A stretch of DNA of 64,000 nucleotides from Baylisascaris procyonis (lineage: Eukaryota; Nematoda; Chromadorea; Rhabditida; Ascarididae). Position 1 is the first letter of the stretch, and each line of letters begins with the position of its first letter. Location: assembly GCA_037389465.1 (NCBI GenBank), contig JAZARR010000230.1, positions 1,426,001-1,490,000 on the forward strand. Direction: 5' to 3'. The notes below the pieces were generated by a model that saw nothing but the letters and a program-made list of their open reading frames with translations, was not told the origin of the DNA and did not search any database. The position numbers and the translations under genes were made by a program. Of this stretch, positions 1 through 14,800 are shown piece by piece.

Positions 1-536
1 ACAAATCGATGCAACCGTATGTTGAATGTATTTGCTTTGGATGCTAAGATCTAATTTCGGCTTTATTGGTTTTATTTGTTTTCTATTGAAATGATGAATT
101 CAAACAATATTTCGTTTTTTGAATTGACATAAACTGTGGAAAATATTCCTTCTGTAATTCCCTCTTTTGTTGATGCTGCATCTTATTTGAAGCAAGGCCG
201 ATAAACTCTCTTCTAGAATTAATTCATTCACTGCTGCTTTCAAGTGTCCCCATAAATATTAAATAAGTTGGTTTCCGTTCTCTATAACTAGTGACGTATT
301 ATTCGCGTAATATGCCGTACACTTTGTATGATGAATCCTTTTTGCGGATTTATGGGGTAAACAGTGATGAACTGATGCAAATATTATGCTCAATCGACAT
401 TCGACAATTGTACTATTTGCTTACAACAGATTTTTTTTTAAACTATTCTTCTCTAAAAGTCATATATTAGGCTTTGAATGGAAAGTACCAATTTAAAGGC
501 TCTCAAATTATTCTAAATAAGCAGTCTATTTTTGAG

Positions 537-2890
537 GTGTTGATTTGTGTCTTCAATACAACGATTGTCCGAGCAATGCGCGATGCATTTCTCTCGATGA
601 AAAATCTGCGCCTCAATTGGTCACTTGTGAATGCCCAGTAGGATTCGTTTTCAATAAACGTACCCGAAACTGCGATGGTAAGTAAATAATCTTCCACTAC
701 TCGTGTGAGTGGTTTCATCTTTAAATATGAAGTTTTTAGCCACACTTTCTCTCCCTTCCTCCAGCTCTCTCTGATCATAAGCTGCTGCATCGTATTCCTT
801 TGGAGTTCCAATAAAAAAAACTTTTTTAATGCAATTCCTTTTTAAATTCAAATCTAAGCTAAGCGCAGGCGTCTTGTTGAATTTGCATTTCCTTGACATG
901 CTTCTTCAATCCTCATTAATTAGTAGTGTTTCAAGGTTTTCTTGATATCATTTTGCATAATACAAATTTTTAAGGATCCATCTGTTTAGATATAAATGAA
1001 TGTGTTCCCAACAATGGTCTTGGTCCTTGTATTGGAATGCCAAAAGGAACTGAATGTATGAATACACAAGGATCATTTTTCTGCATGTGTCCAAGTGGGT
1101 ATGAAATCAGTAGCAATGGCACTCAATGCAACGGTATTCCATTGAAATTTTCTCTACTTTCTGATCTATATAATCATATACAAATAAGCTCCACATCAAT
1201 TTTGAAGTTGGGCAGAACAGATCCGAAACCAATTCGAAGAGTGAAATGAAGCGAGTTGCAATTTTCGAATGATGAGTGAAAAGTGAAAATAATTGAAAAT
1301 TTTGAAAAATTTTAAACAGAAACGAATTTGAAAGTTAAATTTTTTTCCGTCGTCTCAAATTAAAAGCAATTTAAAAGCACATAAAGTATTCTCTATAAGT
1401 GTGATAATTAATGTCATTCATTTTTGAGTCAAAAATAATGAGTAACATTATTTTTTTTGAAAAATTATAAGCTATGCCCACATGTGATTCCGCCCCAATG
1501 GTTAATGCTTTACCTGATTCATACTGAATTAGGTAAAGCATTTCAAAAGTCGTGTTTATTATTGCTTCGCATATGTTTGAACTACAGTATGATATAGACG
1601 CTTTATTTCTTTGATTTGCAGGTAATGTTTAGAAGTAAAAACAAGTACTCGTTGAGCAAAGAAAGGATTGTCATTGATGGTTGGTATAAATGTAGAAAAG
1701 ACTGCTTGAAAATGCACTTTAATCTAAATTCTGGAAAAAGTATGAGACAATGCATTATATAATATATATACTATACTAAATCAATGCATTCTATACTTTC
1801 CTTAATCACGACTCAAAAAAAATCTTTTATGCCGTATGTACTGATTCACGTATGATGATATCATAATAGATCATTGCATTGATTTTTTTTAGATCTATTC
1901 TGCATGAGTTTAGCGCAGCACTCCTTCATATTCTTCCTAAATTATGGTGGCATTTTACAATTACCTACCTATAACTTATTACTGCAAAATACAAAAAAAA
2001 CTGCCGTTATCAATAGTTTCTATTAGCTAAAATTTGAACTCAATTATAAAAATTGATACTAGCATTTAGTAGATGTAATCGTTTGATGATTAGATAAATT
2101 GCTTTTTTTATTCCTGTTGAAGCGATTATCATTCAATAACTCAGTGTTTTTGTTTTCAGATATCGACGAATGTCTAACAATGGGTTTTGATATTTGTTGG
2201 CAAACAGGAGGCATTTGCAAGAATGTACCTGGTTCATATGAATGTATTTGTCCAAATGGATTGCGACAGTCGGCAGATAAAATGCGATGCACTGGTAGGC
2301 AGATACAATTCTATCATCCTTTATTACAATTGAAAACTTATCAGTTCTCATGCTTCTAGGATTTATTCACGTTTCGCTAGCTATTAAAGCACCACTTTCA
2401 TATTGCAATCCTATTGGCCAAATTGTAAACAGCCAATTTCTCAACTGTTTAGAACTTGACTGATAGATGGCCAACTAGTCTATATCGCGAAGCGTTATTC
2501 ACTCATCTATGAAGGGACCGAAAACTAATGTAAAAAAAAACTGACATTTCCTTTGAAAACAGAATTGCCAGCAAATTAATTAAGCACAAAGAATTATTCT
2601 TTATTTATCGGTATTTGTGAAAGAAATTTCTTCCAATTTTTGTCGAATTTTTCCATTTTTTCCTCAAAAAATTTTCTCTATTTTCCCGCTGCCAATTTCT
2701 TTGCTCATAGCTATCATAAATAAGCGAACTTGATGTTCATCTTTTGCTATTGTAGATGTTAACGAATGCGAAGAAGGAAGGGATGATTGTGACAAAACGA
2801 CTAGCACGTGCTTCAATTTCTATGGCGATTATATGTGTTTATGTAAGCAGGGATACGCTTATGTTCCACATAAGGCGAATGTTTGTCAAG
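537..2890 (+). other. EGF modules 1-4 (one module per exon)
   Basis: Exon 537-677 encodes an EGF module starting DLCLQYNDC, without the full calcium-binding start. Exons 990-1133 (DINEC), 2160-2294 (DIDEC) and 2756-2890 (DVNEC) are typical cbEGF modules of 45-48 codons with six cysteines and a C-x-C followed by G. Each begins with two bases completing a split codon and ends with a G before GT. The introns (678-989, 1134-2159, 2295-2755, 2891-3428) show no further supported exon. Upstream of 537 I see no credible exon, so positions 1-536 are read as intron of this gene. Confidence 0.9.
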
Positions 2891-5800
2891 GTAATGTTAA
2901 ATTGACAGCGAATATCAGTCGATCATGTCGTTTTTCGGGTAATCAGATTGCGTTATCTACTGGAGTGGGATCCAATTAATATCACTTTTAAATGAAGCTT
3001 TATGTGATGTGAGGAAGATGACTTACAATTAATTGGCAACTTTAAAGAAGTAGCGATGTTACAGTGAAAAAATCAGATGGCGTAACGTTTACTAAGGTCA
3101 CATGATTTAAGCGGGAAAAAATGTTTTTGTTGAAATTATTTTACATTTGTATACTCATTTGTGAGAAACTATTCTTGCCTTATTGTACTTTCAAGTCTAT
3201 TATTAACCACAAATTTGGATAAAGCAACTAAATCGATGGGAAGATTTAGAATTCCTAATGTTTTGAAGTGGATTCTTTTGCTATGACTTTATCTTTTGCG
3301 AGAGTTCATGCGATACGTTAGTAAAAGAACACATTTTTTTTCAAAAAATATTTGGAAGAGATTCCAGTAATTTTTAAAAAATATATTTCCATAAGTTTGA
3401 ATAAATAAAGAGCGAATCAATTTTGCAGATATCGATGAATGCACTATGGGAAGTGATAATTGTACAGCACTCTCCGAAACTTGTTATAATACACCTGGTG
3501 CATTCTATTGCAAATGCAGTAAAGGGTAAATCCTTATATCATTTAATACTAGTCATCTCATTGAATTATTTTCTTTAATATTTCCGCAAAGTTTTTTCGC
3601 CTCGTTCTTTTGTTTTTCATCATTGTATTACGGTGACAGCGAAAAGACGGGGTGAAAAAGATTTCCGACGTTGTGACAATTGAAGAAAATGCTTATCTTC
3701 AATTCCTTGGTGGGTATTTATCCAGATACGGGTAGTGTATAGGCCGTTTTGGTGCATACTGCTTTGATGTGCCGCAGCATTTTTTTGCAGTGGTTCCCTT
3801 TGAAACGAGTACAAATCAGAAACAATACAGCTAAGAAGCAATGCCATAGGCAAAGCATTTTCTATATTATCTAGGCAGCAGGATTTGATATGACTATTTG
3901 GCAATGGAACTCTATGTATAGCAGTCAGCTAGTGGAAAAACGCATTAGAAAGTGCCAGCAATCTAATAGTGATAAATGAATGACTATTAATGGGTGGCAG
4001 TAACAACTATATATTTTCTCCCGCCTTATTTATCATTTATACGATTGCCGAAATAGTGATAGAGACAATAAAATTGATTGCGCGATGATATTTTGATGAA
4101 AAATTTTTGTCGAAATTTTGGAGGAAAAAGAAAAGATCTGATAGCAGGGGTGAAATTTTTCTTATCATTTATCAATAACTACCAATGATTATAAGCCTCT
4201 TGTTTGTCTTTATGAGGCGGAATTTTCTTGCTGCATCCTAAAAGCTTCCTCTTCAATCAAGACTGTCCAGAATGTCTGGTTGCACCGGAATTTCTACATT
4301 TCCGCATTGTCTGCTTCGACGTATCAATGGCTGAATGCCGAAAACAGTAGTGCTAACGCCCATATTCCAGAACTGAGATGATCAATTATATTAGATTCAT
4401 CTATGATTTATGTGAAGTAAACCTTAACTCTGTTTGAGACCAATCTTTTCATCAAGGCGTTCATCTCAAAGAAGTTAAATCGAAACATCAGTTTCTGACG
4501 ATAATTTGATATATTTGAATTCAGTTCTCTCCTTTAATAGTGAGCGTCACTCTAACTACTCCTTAGTAATAATATTTAAAGAATTAGGGTGATCGTTGAT
4601 CTAAAACATGCTGCTCTAATAGCTTAGCAAAATATTTAAACGAACTTGAATTATGAATTTTTTTTTTTCAGCTATCATAAAGATAGTGATGGAAATTGTG
4701 TACCAAAAGCGATGTGTGATGGTTCAATACAATGTGGTACGAATGCATTATGCGTTATGAGGCCAAGTAAATCAGAGCCAAATAAATTGACTCCAAAATG
4801 TGTTTGTAAAGATGGTTATTTCGTAAGTGAACGATTTATTCTTACTAATATTCAGCATTGAAATGTTTTATTTATTTTAGCAAAAGAGTTAATCAGAACT
4901 TTTGAAAAAATTATTGAATAATAGCAACGAGATTTCTTTAAAATTTTTGCTATTCGTCGAACAAAATCTTTAAATTTTTAATTCTTTATTGGTGAGCATT
5001 CGAGTAGATGAAATGATAAGATATGCTCTCGTTTATTGAGAACTCTTTTGATAATAATTTTGACAAATCCATTGTTACATTTCCATGTGAAGTAATTGCC
5101 TTATTACTAGTAGTGATATGATACTCTAATCTTATTGAACTGAATAAAACATTCAAGTACTGATGAAATTACTATTCGATATTAATGCTCACTCTTCAAG
5201 TTCTTTATTTTAGAGCTGTACCTGTGACGAAAAAAAGATTGATTTACTTTTTGATTTTCAGGGCAAGGATCCGAAGAAACTTTGCGAGCCAATCAACGAA
5301 TGTAACACCGATGATCAATGTGCTGCTAATGCGCATTGTAGAAAAACAACAAACAGTGATGGTATATATATGAAGTGCTCATGAAAATATAAAAGATTGA
5401 ATAGGGGCGATAGTTAATCACGTTTAAGCCTTTTTAGGCGACGGAAATGAAGGACGAGTTTTTTTTGCGTCATGAATTACTAGGCGTTCTATCGCACAGT
5501 ATTATTACAGTAGTGATCTGATTAGGTTTATTTTTGTGATAAGCTTAATTAGCATATTCTAGCTATACCATTTGCCTATTGTTAACACTTTATTCACCAT
5601 ATGAAAAGTGACAATTAACAGTTAACACCTAGCGTAGAAGTAGTGAACAATCAACGCTAATTGCAGATATGAATGTATACAAGTGCATATGTGATGAAGG
5701 CTATAGAAGAACAGGTAGCTATTGTGAACAAATCGACGAATGTCACGAACAGCCAACGATATGTGGCAATCATACGATATGCATTGATCTTGCTCCGCAC

Positions 5801-8800
5801 TATAAATGCGTCTGCCAACCAGGCACAGTCAATATTGCTAAAGGTAACCGCACAACCCGTACCATTTTTTAATCACGACCTTAATATGCACCACCAATTG
5901 TGCGGTCATTGCTCGCAAAAATCTACGGTCTTTTTGTTTGCTAAAAATGGCTCATATTTTTTTTTCACTCAGAATATTTTCGAAAGTGCCTAGATCACTA
6001 GGTCTTGCGCATGACTTGCCCCACATTACTTGTCTCATTTTACGATGCATAAAGCCATGCATTAATCTCTTTTCCTGTATTTTATTCTGGCTCATTTCAA
6101 CATTCCAGAGCAAAGATAACATCCTTTCAGTGATGTTCCATTTGCGAACAGAAAATTCTACTCTATCCTCATTAGTGTGGACTATAATGCCGATACATTT
6201 GAGTTCTTCATTTTCCTCGCTTTCTGGCTTTATCGCATTGTTAGCGAGGTTTTTTCGTAAAGCTTCCTTTGTTTACTCTTTAGCTGTGCGCATGATTCCA
6301 ATTATTTTTCGGAGCGGCGTCCTGAAAATCTGCTTTTCAGGTTTCCTTTTTCAATTTCAAGTCGATGAATCGAGACTTGTTCCATATGACGCCTAGTAAA
6401 TCACGTCAGACTTCCCTCTAAATCCTTTTTTCTGTTGATCGATCCAGATTTGTTTAGCTCTATTTTTCGAATGTGGGAATATTTTTAGAAGAAATATGGC
6501 ACTTTTCGAGTCCCCAACGTCACGGTGTCATATATCAAATCTAAGATGTGGTATTCATCACTACATCTAGCTTTTTTGCGCACTGATACATTCACAAATT
6601 GAGAAGAATTTCCACAGAGTTTCTGAACGCATTCGACGAGTGCATGAGTATTTCTGGATCACGAATGCATTGTCCCAATAATTTGCAGGAAACGAGAAAT
6701 TAAAATGTGTGCCGATGACATGTGAAAATGTCGAAAATCCATGCCATCGGGATGCAAAATGCATAGACATCGACGGAGGTTACATCTGCGAGTGTCCGCC
6801 TGGTTTCGTTGGTGCCGGTACGCCTAATTTAGGTTGTGAATCGGTGAGTAACACTTAATTACAATTTTATTCAACTACATTGATGGATGACCTTTACCAA
6901 ATCTTCCTTGCTAGCTGCAGCAAGTGTATCGGTAACGAAATTAGTGAAACACCTCAATCATGACCCCATTGTTTCCGGTTGTGCATGATTTTCAGCAGAA
7001 TTTGCGCAAAGGGGAGGAGCTTTAATGAAGGGGTTGCCAGCCAGAGGGGCAAATCTTTTAGCTCGTCAGACTTGCGAAACAAGCTATTTTCACGAGTTTC
7101 ATTTTTCGATGCGAAACTTTATTGAAAGCAGAGAAAGTTTCACTTATAGCATACGGTAGTGTACGGTAAAATCGCGTATTAAATGCAGATCTAAATAACT
7201 CCAATGTAGGGCGTGCATTGATTACGTTGTGATGATGTTTAATTGAAAAAGTTCCTCATGCGTTGAATTATTTCTGTTTATTGTAGCGTCTCATCATTTT
7301 CTTTTTTCTAGCAAGTGGTCATGCGCTAGAAGGTCTACGATAATATCAGACCAAGACCTCAAAGACTACGGTGATGTGATGGAGTTGAAAAAAGACAAAA
7401 GCTATTCAGAGCACAATCGAAATATTCTCTGAGTAGTTTTCAATGAATGCTTAAATTTTCCAACATACTAGGCGACCCTCTTATCAATGCATTTTTCATT
7501 CTAATGGGCTTTTGAAGAAGTTTTCCAAAATTTACCTTATAGGTTTTTGTCCATTTGCTGGTGCAACGGTCATAAGAACTTCATATTTATGAAGTGTGCA
7601 TCTTGAGGTCCCTACGGAATTTTTGGGTCCAATTTACTCATCTCATAGCAATATGATGGTAACGTAGGTGAACAGAAGAATCATCAGACCTTATCAGACT
7701 CAAACCTTTTATCAGACTTTATCAGATGGTCATGATATTCTTGGCAAAGAGAGCAACACTCGGAAATCTTCTATGCTTCAGGATTGCTTCCAGCAACGGT
7801 TGGGTTCTTCAGTTTTTCAGCAGTTGAAATCAGTTATATCGATGGACTCTCTCGCTCAGTCTTCAGCTCATACGCATCTCACCATGTCACTTGCAGGTTG
7901 ATTACTGTAGTAAATACCATATGTGCAGCAGTTTTGCCACTTGCGTCAGTGGTAACGGTAGTAGCAGTGTGGCTTGTGTATGCAACACTGGATTTACGGG
8001 CGATGGCTTCACATGTAACGGTATGTGTTTACACTGAAATTCATCGTTACGCATAATTGGTAAGACTTGACATCTTTATAGATCAAAAATTACTTTTGTT
8101 GAAGAAGTCTGGATATTTGACTTAAATTTAAATTTTGTCAGTTTTTTTGTATTTTCATATTCTGATTTTATTCAAGAATGTTATCTTTTATTTATTATTA
8201 TCTCATTTTCTTTTCATAAAAGAAGGAAAATCGCTAGTGAAGAAACTAAAATCTATATTCAAATTCGGCATGGTAAGGGGCAAGTAAAAAACATCTCAAC
8301 GACTTGAGTGCTTCTCTTCTGTGGATTTTTTCCCGTGCAGTTGGTAGATCAATTGCTTTAAAATACAAAAAAGTGATTTCAAATTATCGCAGTTAGGAAA
8401 AAAGTCGAAATTCTCGCGCAATTCATTCCCTGAGGCTTCGGAAAAAATGCAGTTACGCTAGCACGTTTATAAAATTCAAATTTTTTTCCCAACGGAAAGA
8501 GCTAAGCCTATTAAAATCGCAAATCGTCTAGAAATGTCTACTTCCGTAATTTGCATATCGGCTGCACAACATTCTACCATGTGCACCATTTTCATTCTAG
8601 AGTAAGTAAATCGATACTACAAAATGCCGATGGTTGACAGAAATTTATACTAACTATTTGGAGGCATTTTTTTGCGCTCGTTGTTTTTATTTTGAAGATT
8701 AGATGTATGCATGTAGAATGGCAATTGTTTTCTCATAAACCCAATCATTCATTGAAGATATCGATGAATGTGCCAGTGGGAATGTGAATATTTGCGATGG

Positions 8801-11800
8801 AAATGCAACATGTATAAATACTCAAGGCTCATTTGTCTGCCAATGTAAACCTGGATATGAAGGAAACGGATTACCTGGAATGTGCAAAGGTCATTAACAC
8901 TCTATAGTTTTTGTGTTGTTGATGTGGTGAAAAGTGATAGAGCGTCTAATTTAATGCCGGTCGGTTATTGTTCGTTAATTGTAAACCTAATTTTTGAAAT
9001 TTTCATTTTATGACATCCAATCAATGAAAAATTGTTCTGTCAAACATTGAGAATAAATCTAGATCTCTAAGGTTCAAGCGACCGGATTATTTTGCATCGA
9101 GCTGAAAAATCGAACGAATTTTTAAAATTTCTAACAAATACATACGCAGTCGATAACTAGCTTTGTTCTCGGAGCGCATCCACAACTACAGGTATCAGTG
9201 AAAATGAATACTTTGCATTGGATTAAGGAAACTTTCCTGCTTCCATGGATGTATCCAGTAAATCGTGTGTTTAGTTTGTGAACTTGTGCCCTGCAAAATA
9301 TAACAAATATAAATTAAGAAACAACAAATATAACAAAAGAGTAGGTAAATTGTAAAAGATAAGCTTAGATAATGATGTGCAAATTGATGGAATATTTGTC
9401 GAAATTCAGAAATGACTAAAAATGTCGCAATAAAACTTGCATTGAATGAACGCCGAAAATGAATAGACTGTTCTGCTGATAAGAGATGCTGCAATATTTC
9501 CTGTTATTCCTATACAATGAGAATTAAGAATAGAAGCGATTGATTAATGATAAAATCTTATGATAAGTCCAAATTTGGCTCGTTTAGAGTTAGATGATAA
9601 CACTTATTGACATAATCACTATTGGTGGCAACCTTAGTCGAACAGTAGTCCATTATTTTTTGCAGATGTTGACGAGTGCACGAGTGCAATATTGAATAAA
9701 TGTGATTCGGCCACATCGAGTTGTCGAAATACAGAAGGATCATTCGAATGTAGCTGTCTACCTGGATTTGAACATGCCGGCAATAATTCACATGCTTGCA
9801 TTGGTCAGTTTTCATCTTATTTTTTCATACTTTCTTATAGCAGCTGAAGGATATTTCAGCTATATTCTATGATATCAACAAATATATAAAGAAATGGCCA
9901 AATGTTTAAAAAGGAAAGCCAAGTGATACACTTTTCAAAGCGTAACTTCTAATAATATATCTTTTTTTTGCAGATATCAATGAATGTATGATGAATCGAA
10001 CACTATGTGGACAACATCATTGCAATAATCTGCGTGGTGATTATCGATGTGATTGCAACAATGGCTTCCATAATGATGCCGATCAACACTCATGTATAGG
10101 TAACCATTAGAAAATTATCAGCTAGAAAGGCATATGCTACACCACCTTCGAAACCTTTCATAATGAAAAACCTCCGTTAAGGACTCCACTTCTTGTTTAT
10201 TCACTTATTGCGTCGAATTTTATTGCAGTGTGACTGAGTTAAGTGTTGTCAATAATATGTGTTATTTTAAGGTCATTAGTTGCTGATATCTGCTAAATGA
10301 AGCTCTTTGAAGTCAATTGCCGATCAAGAACTCATGTATTCTCATACTGGAAATATACTGATTTTTGGAGATGACTTCAGGAAGCGAATATGAATTATCC
10401 GTCGTGTAGAAATTTTTGTTCACTCAGTTTGCTTGTAGGCATTTCGGCTAATCTAAAATTTATTGTAGCTGTGTTATAGCTAACAAAAGCATCTTTTTAC
10501 ATGAATACGTTATCACATCAAACGCTATACACTTATGATCTAGTTACGCCTAAATTTGTGGCACTTTTCTTCGAATTTCCTATCATTTATGCGGCAGGCG
10601 ATTTTTTCATTACTTCCGAATACGTATTCAAGTCTGCTATCTGTTAATTACAATTTTTCCCGAAATCCACAATTTTTTTCTTTATTTTCCTCATCCTTTC
10701 CCCTTCCTCACTCCTTCCCACTCTCAAAGATCATGAGGGCGCATGGCATTAATCTATTTATCATATGAGCCAATGCGTTGATCAAACGAAAAGGTAAAAG
10801 GTGATGAAAAGAGTGGTTGCAGATATCGATGAATGCATAGAAAACAATCCGTGCCATGCCAATGCCATTTGCGTGAACACACTTGGCTCATTCACTTGTT
10901 CATGCGCCAATCTCTATGAAGGTTAGCAATGAGTTAACTCCACTCTCATCCTTATCTGAGCATTTTCTATGCGAATTGAAAAACTCCGTTTCGTCGAATA
11001 AATTTTTTCCTGCTTTTCCATGTTTTTTTTCTTTCCATTTATTACCATATTGTTTAATAGTCCTGAAGAACAAATAATATTCTTCCGGTCGTCTAATTTT
11101 TCGATATTGAATAGAGATAACTAAGCAGTTCGGAAAAACATCTCTGAACTGTTAAATCAAACAAAGTAGATGTCTGTTGAAGCGAAGAGTGACAGTTATT
11201 TGTCTTATCGTAGGCAAACGTAATATAGCAGCATACGGTGCCTACAGTAATCTTTTCCAGGGGATGGTTTTACTCATTGCGATCCAATTGATCAGTGCAA
11301 TGTTTCTAATGCATGTGATCCAGCGACCAGTACCTGTCAGATGATAGTGGGCCATGCTGCATATAAATGTGTTTGCAATGAAGGTTTCATAGCTTCGACA
11401 AGCACCAATGGACACAACACATGTAAAGGTGATCATAGATTTCAAACGTATATCTCAAAATGCCATCTTAGATACGCTTAACTGATATCCTTCAACATTA
11501 ACTTAAAATAGTATTTTATATCGTTGGCTCCACTGGAGTACTCAGTTTCATTGCCACTTTATTCTTTGTTTAGAATATCTGTTGCTTCATTTTTAAAAAG
11601 TCCGTTTCATTTTGTTTAGAATCTCAATTTCTTCGGTCGCTTTCTCTCCACCGTTTCCCCTTTATTTGAGTTATATGTGTCACTAAGCTAAAATAAGTTG
11701 AACCTCAAGATCCACATGCAAATGACCTTATCATTGAATGACAGAGTATTTTTATAACGTAACGTTTTACTTGCTGTGTTGATGATCCGTGAAGTCGTTA

Positions 11801-14800
11801 ACGATGCGTGATTCAATCTCTTTGGTGCAACAGAACAATGGGACCCTAAACGAGTGGTATTGACTCGAAGTTGTCTTATAGCATCGCCTTCATGGTGACT
11901 TATGCGTTGAGAGGTATTTATTTCATATACTGTGACCGCCCACATCACTGTAACAGTGATTCCTCACCTGTCAATTTCAACGATTTATGAAGATAAGCAA
12001 GCATTTTTCAAAAAATTGAGCCCCCTTAGTGTTTCAAAGTTTCGGTTGCAGATGTGAATGAGTGCACTGAAGGAATTGCTAAATTTAACGCTATCACACA
12101 AGAGTGTATCAATGTGATCGGAGGGTACCGTATTCGATGCAAGGTATTCCTATTCCTATTCCCTACTTCTGATAGGAGTATTAAAGGATGCTTTATCTTA
12201 TACTTTGTTTTTCAACAATATCAAATGATGAGATAGGTGTTTTTAAGATATGCTTCAAAGTTTCAACCATCATAAATAGCTACGCCGTGGGGAAATAGCA
12301 ATTAGTATTGCATCATATCACTTACCATATTGCGAATATGTTTTTAAAAAAAAAGATTTATTACTATTCGCAAAAGACATCAAATAAACAAAAAAAAAAA
12401 AAAAGAGATTCCACTCTTTTCATGGATAATTGTGCTTTCATCGCTCTCTTATGCCGTAATCATAATGTAATCATTCAGACTGGTTACGTACAAGATCAAT
12501 CAGGATTATGCGTTGATATCGACGAATGTGCACAAGATCCTGCATATATGGAAACACTTGAAAAGTATGCCAATTGATTTAACTCGAAAAAAGCGACTAA
12601 AACATTCACCTATAGACCATTGTTTTGCTTTGTTTATTGATGAAAGCATATCTTAAGCACTATTTGTACATGAGTTTTTTGCTTTGAAAGAGCTCCGAGA
12701 TAGTTGAGGCCACAAGATCAGTTCGTTCACAGCTTTCAGGTTTAATGCATCTCTCAAGGCAGGAATCATTCTCAAAACAAGTGAATGGAAGAGCTGGATG
12801 GTGAAACCAAAGAATAGCAGTAGCGCATATGCGATTTGCTATGAAAGAGCGTCACGTACTCATAGTTGGTGGTGGTTTACCTCGGCGTCCTCCGTACTTC
12901 CATTCTGCCGAAATACACTCTACGATGAAAGAGGTGAGTATTTCTTTGTTAGATCTAATGTGAAATTTTATTACTGCAGGTTTTCTTTTTGATACGTGGA
13001 GGGGGATGAGGCAACAACCGCAATATATTTTGTGAATATTTTTAATTCTGCAGAGATTTTGGCTCTTCGTTAAAAAAAATGTGAGTTTTTATTTTATGGG
13101 GTTTCATAAATTTCATGCGTCGAAAAAGAGTACAAGAAGGGATCTTTGCAGGAGCATTTGGTGGAAATCAAAAAACATCCTTGATGAGGGGATTCGAGTG
13201 TGATTGTCTACCAGGGCAGGTGAGGCGACAACATGGAACACCACTTCGTATCATTCTCACCTGCGAAGGTTTATAAAAAATTTTCGAGAAAATATTTTAT
13301 TCTGTGAATTGTTATTTCTGATCTGCTAAAAGAATATCTGTGAGTGCAGATGTATCTGAAAGAATACCAAATTAAGTTGTAAGTGTTATAGATCTTGCTA
13401 GAGCTATAAAAATCAAACTCGTCATTAAATGTGCATCTAAACTTCATTCAAGATTCGTACATGATTGTGATAGTCTGTTCTATTCTGTACTATGCACTTG
13501 AAAGCACCATTAAGGACGTCTGTTCTTAGAATTGTCCCCCTGTCAAAAACGATCGTTGATCGAGAAGAAAAGCAGATAAAAACGCTTGTGTATGCAGAAA
13601 TATTACTCATATTTCATATTCTCTCTTTGCGAAACGCATAGTGATCGTAAAGGCTATTACTTTTTTTCACGAAGTACTTTTATACATTCATATAAGTAAT
13701 TATATGTATGCAATCATAATTTGGATAAATTATAAACTAAATTTGACATAAAGATTTATTTATTCAGATGTAGACCTATGTGTCTACCTGAATTGCTCAT
13801 CGTTAGGTGAGGGATGGATCTGCGATCGCGCTAAACGTAAGTGTATATGCGATTCGGCAGCCGGATACATGATGAGGATTGGGCTTGATGCAATTCCGTT
13901 CTGCACAAGTGAGTTTCTTCTTTTATTACGTCGCAATTATGAACTAGGTGCATTATTTGTCTTATTGAATGAAATGCTTTGGATTGTTCAATGTTTTGTT
14001 GAATCACAGCTCCTTGGATTAAAATCCATATCTTATGTTTTCCTCACAAGTTTCAAGAGCAGCTTTCCCGTTCAAGATAGTGCAGCACTTTGAGAACGAT
14101 CGTTGTACTTATGAAACAGTCGTGATAGGAAAATCCTGATTTTGCATCCGAATTTCGGTGTCGGATCAAATTAGAAAGTTTCAAATATAGAGGGATTAAG
14201 CGTAAGCTCTATATTTGTTTGCCTAATGCAGGATGCAAAAATCGCTGAAATCGAGCATGCCCTTACACAATAAGCTGCTTATAGAAGATGAATGTACGGC
14301 GATGGATATGAGTGGGCCAATGACTGTGACAAATGCAATGCACCGAAGTTTGATTCATTGCGATATGGAAACTCATCGATGGATTCAGCCATTCGGCTAT
14401 ATCTTCGTGCGCGAGATTTATACGAATGTTATTATAGGATTACGAGGTATAAAATCCATTCACTGATCATATATGAGCCAAACAAACAACGCCACGAAAA
14501 TTAGTCCGTCTCATTTTTAATGAAGTTTTCAAAGGCACCATCGATAAAAAAGCGTAAAAAATGAAAAAAATAAAATAAAACTATGAGAAAAATTCAAATA
14601 TAACATATTTGATTTAATATGATATTAATGTTTTTGTTTGATGAAAAAATGCACAAATTGCAGATGTAAATGAATGTGAGGATGAGAATTATTGTTGCAA
14701 TAGAACAGCGGCACGTTGTGATCGAAATGATTCATCATGTTGGGTGAAATGCACCAATTTTGAGGGTGGTGCATCTTGCTATTGCGATGAAAGCAATCCG

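Noticed and set aside
1..536. Possible EGF exon at the window start (YVECICFG in one frame)
   Set aside because: No GT donor follows the C-x-C motif and a stop comes at once, so no exon can be supported.
503..899. Minus-strand ORFs over the first EGF exon
   Set aside because: They are shadows of the sense exon at 537-677 and its intron.
5938..6396. Longest forward ORF of the window (152 codons)
   Set aside because: It lies in an intron of the EGF gene, is strongly hydrophobic and Ser/Phe/Leu-rich, and mirrors a more protein-like minus-strand frame.
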